64,000 nt of DNA from Amylostereum areolatum. Lineage: Eukaryota > Basidiomycota > Agaricomycetes > Russulales > Stereaceae. Shown in pieces: positions 59,973 through 64,000 of this stretch (position 1 is its first letter; each line of letters begins with the position of its first letter). The notes under the pieces were generated by a model that worked only from the letters and a program-made list of their open reading frames with translations, was not told the DNA's origin and searched no databases. The translations under genes and the position numbers were made by a program. The stretch lies in contig SAXG01000061.1 in the NCBI GenBank assembly GCA_012932865.1, forward strand, positions 186,001-250,000, read 5' to 3'.

Positions 59973-61002
59973 ACGGGCGGGGCGGAGGTCGTCGACCGTT
60001 TTCTTTCGGTCGCTGTGTGGATCTGTATGTATCGTCATCTAGCCTGGATCTTCAAGCTTGCGGGTGCGCGTATGTAACTTATGGGATGGATGGGTTGAGC
60101 GACGAATGGGTTGAATATAGTACGATGGCGTTGGCGGTCTCCGTTCCTCGCGAGTCGTCTGAAGCCCTGTCTTTGCGTAAATCTCACTTGCGGCCTTCAG
60201 CTTCAGGTGCGAGTACTTGGTAGTCGATCCCGTCCCCAGCTCGTCCGATCCGAAGAACTTGCGTACGTTACTACGGACATGCGCACACACTTTGCACACA
60301 CCACGCCCTTCTTCTATGTAGTGCGCGTGCGTATTCGCTAGGTTACCACGTCCTAAACGTCCTACTTCTGTAGTAAGTGATCGAATCCCCGGCCCAAATG
60401 CCAATCCATCCACAAAAACCCAAAACGCCATGCATGCCATGGGCCACGAGGGCGCTCGGCGCCCGTCGTGCTGCTTCATACTAAGTGCATACTGCAGTAC
60501 ACCGTGGCTACACAGCTCTATTTAGAACAAACAACGAAGCGCGTTATACACAGCTACCCGCGAAGCGTACGGATCCATATGGCAGAGGCTCCTTACGGAT
60601 CCATAAGGAATCCTTCTGGCAGCCTACGGATTCTCGCCCTACGGTTTCCTATGGTCCCATCAAACTTACGGAAACCTGAGGTCAGATCAGCCAGATCTGT
60701 CTGAGATCGGCAGTCTTCCGACAGCACCCGTCCAGTATTTCCGACTTCATCCGACACATTGCCCCGCGTCCGTTCGCGGGGTAAACCCGGCCCCAGAGCT
60801 CACTGAACAGTCTGCGAAACATGATGTATATTCATATGGTTTAATAGGATACATGTATAACATGAGTCAATCAGAATCAAAGAGAACTGAGCCTGAAAAC
60901 AACGGGTTTAATAAGCACAGTATCGAGGTTATAGGGTCACGGACATACCAATATTGAGCTCTTCGCAACTCTCTCGGGCTTCATTGACCACCGTTACCTG
61001 TA
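59973..61002. other. Intergenic, no gene seen
   Basis: Includes a 147-codon frame on the minus strand (from 60479) without recognisable content, and a stretch near 60560-60670 with repeated TACGGATCCATA- and CCTACGG-like words. Composition falls back to about 50% GC here. Confidence 0.3.
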
Positions 61003-61590
61003 GAAGGATACTGTGCACCCATGAATGAACGCGGTGTAGCCGTCATGCTGCGAGGAGTACCAGTCACTGGTGGGAGAATTGTGTTGTTCGTGCTGCCTCC
61101 TCCTCCTCCTCCTCCTCCTCCTCCTCCTCCTCCTCCTCCTCCTCCTCCTCCGCCGCCGCCGCCGCCGCTGCCACCACCGATGCTGCCTCCGACACCTCCA
61201 CCACCGTAGCCCCCATTGCCTCTGTACTCGAGCCCGTCGCCGCCTCCAGCAACGCTGCCGTACATGTGGTCGTCCCAGTCGGTAGCTTGGGATCTGCTTG
61301 CATTGTTGTTGTGCATGATTGCCCACTCGTCGTTGCTTGTCGTGCCACTACGAGGATGCGATAATGGTTCAGTGCCCCGGAAACCGTCACGGGTGACGGA
61401 TCACGCGGTACCGTGCATTTGTGGACCGCCGGCCAAGAAGCTGCGAGGGTACGCGTTCCTCGTGAGAGTTGCCGCTGAGGCCATGTTGCGCACAGGCGGG
61501 ATAGGAGGCAGGGCGAGGGACGGGCGAGATGGAGTCTCAATGGCAGAGAAACCTTCGAGGTGTTCGGTTTCATCAGCAAATTGTCGAATT
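61003..61590 (-). pseudogene. Broken coding segment with poly-Gly and in-frame TGA
   Basis: On the minus strand a frame reads DETEHLEGFSAIETPSRPSL, ALPPIPPVRNMASAATLTRN, AYPRSFLAGGPQMHGTA, then a TGA near 61405, then SVTRDGFRGTEPLSHPRSGT, TSNDEWAIMHNN, a poly-Gly run coded by the CCT/CCG microsatellite, and NNTILPPVTGTPRS to a stop. Sequence on both sides of the TGA reads as one protein; a CGA to TGA change would explain it. The 5' part beyond 61590 is missing. Parent family not recognised. Confidence 0.4.
61095..61170. repeat. CCT/CCG trinucleotide microsatellite
   Basis: About 19 consecutive CCT units followed by five CCG units on the plus strand. On the minus strand these are glycine codons in the broken coding segment. 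Likely to vary in length between strains. Confidence 0.9.
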
Positions 61591-62039
61591 TTGTTTCACC
61601 TTGTTAAGCCGTGTTTTTGCTTGTTGCAGTGTTGCACAATGTGCGAAACAGTTCGAAACAGTCAAAACATGCCAACGTGACAACATGTCCCCAGGCCATG
61701 TCTGATTGCTCAACACGCATGGGTTGGCCAATGAACAGCCAATGTATACCCAATGAACACACAACTTAGGATCTTCAACAGTTATACAGGTTAGCTGGCA
61801 ACTTGGTACAACAGCTCAACTCAGTTTGAATACAATTCAAAACATCATGCATCATCTATCAGGATCAAAACAAATTCCATTTGAAACAATGTAGCTACTC
61901 AGGACTCAATCCGTAGGTAATGTAGATATTGTAAAGGCAGTAGGGTACGGAATGACGAGGGTGCAGGTATGGACATGGGCGCGCGCGACGAGACAACAGG
62001 AGCAGGGGCGTCGGGAGCCGGGTGTTGGTGATGAGGCCA

Positions 62040-62790
62040 TTGGCACTGGGGGCGATGGGCGCGTTGGCGTTGGCAGGTGATGAGGGCGTCGGCATCGGCG
62101 GGTGGCGAGGGCACGAGCGTGGGCGGGTGACGAGGGCGTGGGTGCTGGGGCAACGCGCGCTGGCGTTCAGGGGCGACGCGCGCGCGAGCGTTGGGGGGCG
62201 ACGCACGCGTGGGCGTTGGGGGGTGACAAGGCCGTAGGGGGTGACGAGGGCGTTGGGAGGTACGAGGGTGTGGGGGGTGAAGAAGCTGTCGGCGGTGACG
62301 AGGCCGTTGGCGGCGGGGACGACGCGCGTCGCCATGGGGGCAACGGGCGTGTTGACATTGAGGGTGACGGGTGTGGGCGTTGACGGTGATGGGCGTGGGC
62401 CTTGCGGGTGATGAGGGCGTGGGGGGTGACAAAGGCGTGGGGGGTGACACACGTCGGCGTTGGGGGTGACGCACGCAGTGGTGTTGAGCCTGAGGGCGAC
62501 GGGTGTGGGCGTTGAGGGCGACGGGCGTGGGCGTCGAGTGCGGCGATGAGGTTGTTGGGGGGGTGACGAGGCCGTGGGCCTTGCGGGTGATGAGGGCCTT
62601 GCGGGTGACGAGGGCGTGGGGGGTGACGAGGGCGTGGGGGGTGGGGGCGAAGCGCGTCGCTGTGGGGTGATGAAGGCGTTGGCATTGGGGGCGACGTGCG
62701 TGTTGGCGTTGAGAGCGACAAGTGTGAGCGTTGAGGACGGGTGTAGGCGTTGAAGGCGGCGGCGAGGTCGTTGAAGGCGACGGCGAGGTC
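62040..62790. repeat. Degenerate minisatellite, G-rich
   Basis: Some 750 bp of imperfect repeats with words GGGTGACGAGGGCGTGGGG and GGCGTTGAGGGCGACGGGTG. Units are about 18-36 bp and strongly strand-biased (G on plus). All frames over it are open because of composition, so the apparent long proteins are not genes. Confidence 0.75.
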
Positions 62791-63261
62791 GACAAAGGCG
62801 GCGGCAACGACCAGGCCGGGTCCCCAATAACGACGGATTGTCGTGGTTGAAGACAAAGAGACGACGCGGTGTCGAGCATCAACATAACTGGAGATTCACA
62901 TGACTATGTATCCGAAATCCACTAAGTCGTGATTTCATAAGTAATTGAACAGTTAACCAAATTACCTACTAAATTTACCAAGTATGAAAGTAAACTACTA
63001 TATACCCAAGAGAACTTCCAAGTCACACTTGTTTCAACAAGCTAGCCAGGAATTTTGTCCCCAAGTGTAAATACTAAGGTATTGCCTATGCTGTTGGTGG
63101 AGATGGGAAGCCTGTTGCACGGAATTCTTGTGTTGTGTTCAAACTGGGTAGTTTATGAGATATTGGTGTATTGTTGAGTACTCATCCCAGTTGGCATGTG
63201 TTTAGCCAACTTCACAACTGGTGACAACATCTCAACACCTCAAATTCAGTCTCAACGCTTC

Positions 63262-63893
63262 AAAACAACAAAACAAAATTTGACAAATTGCTGATGTTGA
63301 CGTGAAGCCGGTCTCGATGTACCACACGGCTCGGACCCAACGTGAGATCCAGGGCATGCTGGGGTGGTGAGGGCTTGGTTCGTGGGTAGATTGGCTGGAC
63401 GCAGAGCGCTGATAGGGTCCTCAGGGAAAGCTGCACGCTCACGCGCAATGCATCGAGATATATGGCTGTAGACGATGGTGTTAGCACCAAATCAATGACG
63501 AGCGGATAATGGGACGCACTCTTTCCATCCTGGGGAGTTCATGTCGTCCCTGAACTTGGCACACTTGTCGGCCAGATATGCTTCCAGCCCCGTCCAGAAG
63601 TTGTTGTTCAGTAGCTGCTCCATGACCTGGGCTGGGGTCAGTTGTTCGTCGGTGTCCGTTGTTGAACGATGATCCTGTTGAGCTCCCGCTGGTGATTCCG
63701 CCAACTGCTGGGGGTCGAGTGCGAGGTCAAGTCGGCGGCGCTGTGTAGGTGGCTCGCCATCCTCGCGGGATGATGCAGGTGCATTTGATGTAGCCGCCTT
63801 TGATGCCGATGCCCTCGATGCCGACGACTTCGATTTCAACGCCTTTGATGCCGACTTCTTCTTCCCAATGACGATGAGTTCCTCGCCAACCAT
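63262..63893 (-). CDS. Small hypothetical Ser/Lys-rich protein
   Basis: The ATG at 63893 opens MVGEELIVIGKKKSASKALK, then Ser/Ala/Lys-rich sequence, then a segment that may fold: DEQLTPAQVMEQLLNNNFWT, GLEAYLADKCAKFRDDMNSP, GWK. A donor (gtgcgt) lies at about 63522 and an acceptor near 63468, after which a frame stays open to about 63262. Without splicing it ends at 63492. No domain recognised; such short genes with NNNFWTGLEAYLADKC-type segments may belong to mobile-element remnants, but I have no firm basis. Confidence 0.4.
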
Positions 63894-64000
63894 TGTCAGA
63901 TTCTCCCATATATAGCCCCGCTAAGATGTGTGAGGGCCTCGACGTTCGGGACGAAGAATATGCACTTACAATGATCATGCAGAAAAGAATATGCTTGGCC

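Noticed and set aside
60039..60479. 147-codon frame on the minus strand
   Set aside because: It has a Cys pair and a basic C-terminus but no recognisable domain, and it overlaps the 3' region of the upstream gene.
61899..62885. Long Pro/His/Ser-rich open frames on the minus strand
   Set aside because: They run through the minisatellite in several frames at once, so openness comes from repeat composition, not coding.
1..64000. CRISPR arrays, operons, tRNA or rRNA genes
   Set aside because: The window is eukaryotic with spliced genes. Scanning for tRNA T-arm-like sequences and regularly spaced repeats showed nothing convincing.

Overview
The window is nuclear DNA of a filamentous basidiomycete, most likely an Agaricomycete. 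Nearly every gene is cut by 45-65 bp GT-AG introns, coding DNA is GC-rich, and the gene set fits a wood- or litter-inhabiting mushroom: an alcohol oxidase of the GMC family with 25 exons, two fungalysin (M36) proteases, a lineage-typical DUF6589 gene and an F-box protein. I could not assign a species. All calls come from reading the sequence and joining exons by hand.

Layout. 0-0.5 kb: edge fragment of a Lys-rich gene. 2.3-5.6 kb: alcohol oxidase. 6.5-8.6 kb: a small unknown gene and a secreted repeat protein that looks like a Kex2-processed peptide precursor. 9.8-11.7 kb: F-box protein. 12.2-14.5 kb: fungalysin copy 1. 16.05-23.4 kb: an AlkB-type dioxygenase gene whose second intron holds a 6.3 kb two-gene element (DUF6589 protein and RecQ-like helicase, convergent, between imperfect terminal inverted repeats). 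23.8-27.5 kb: two unknown genes. 29.5-33.1 kb: multi-pass membrane protein with a long Ser-rich tail. 34.1-36.5 kb: APC-family permease. 37.1-38.1 kb: DNA polymerase epsilon histone-fold subunit (Dpb4/POLE3-like). 38.2-41.6 kb: RS-repeat protein. 42-44 kb: decayed membrane-protein gene. 45.0-48.3 kb: LSH/DDM1-type SNF2 remodeller. 48.8-51.3 kb: fungalysin copy 2, frameshifted. 54.5-56.8 kb: Aa_trans amino-acid transporter. 57.9-60.0 kb: single-pass membrane protein. 61-63.9 kb: a broken gene with a CCT microsatellite, a minisatellite and a small unknown gene.

The most interesting object is the 6.3 kb insertion in the AlkB intron. AlkB exons 1-2 lie to its right and exon 3 to its left; reading frame and splice phase match exactly across the gap. 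The insert edges carry related inverted repeats of at least 65 bp and a possible 2-3 bp target duplication. This suggests that DUF6589 plus a RecQ-like helicase can move as one unit. Second in interest are the diverging fungalysin pair, with shared promoter blocks and a conserved 5' end, and the candidate Kex2-processed peptide precursor.

Several reading frames (DUF6589 gene, fungalysin copy 2, the genes at 24 and 58 kb) break by one base, some at or near homopolymers. Sequencing or assembly indels must be excluded before calling all of them pseudogenes.
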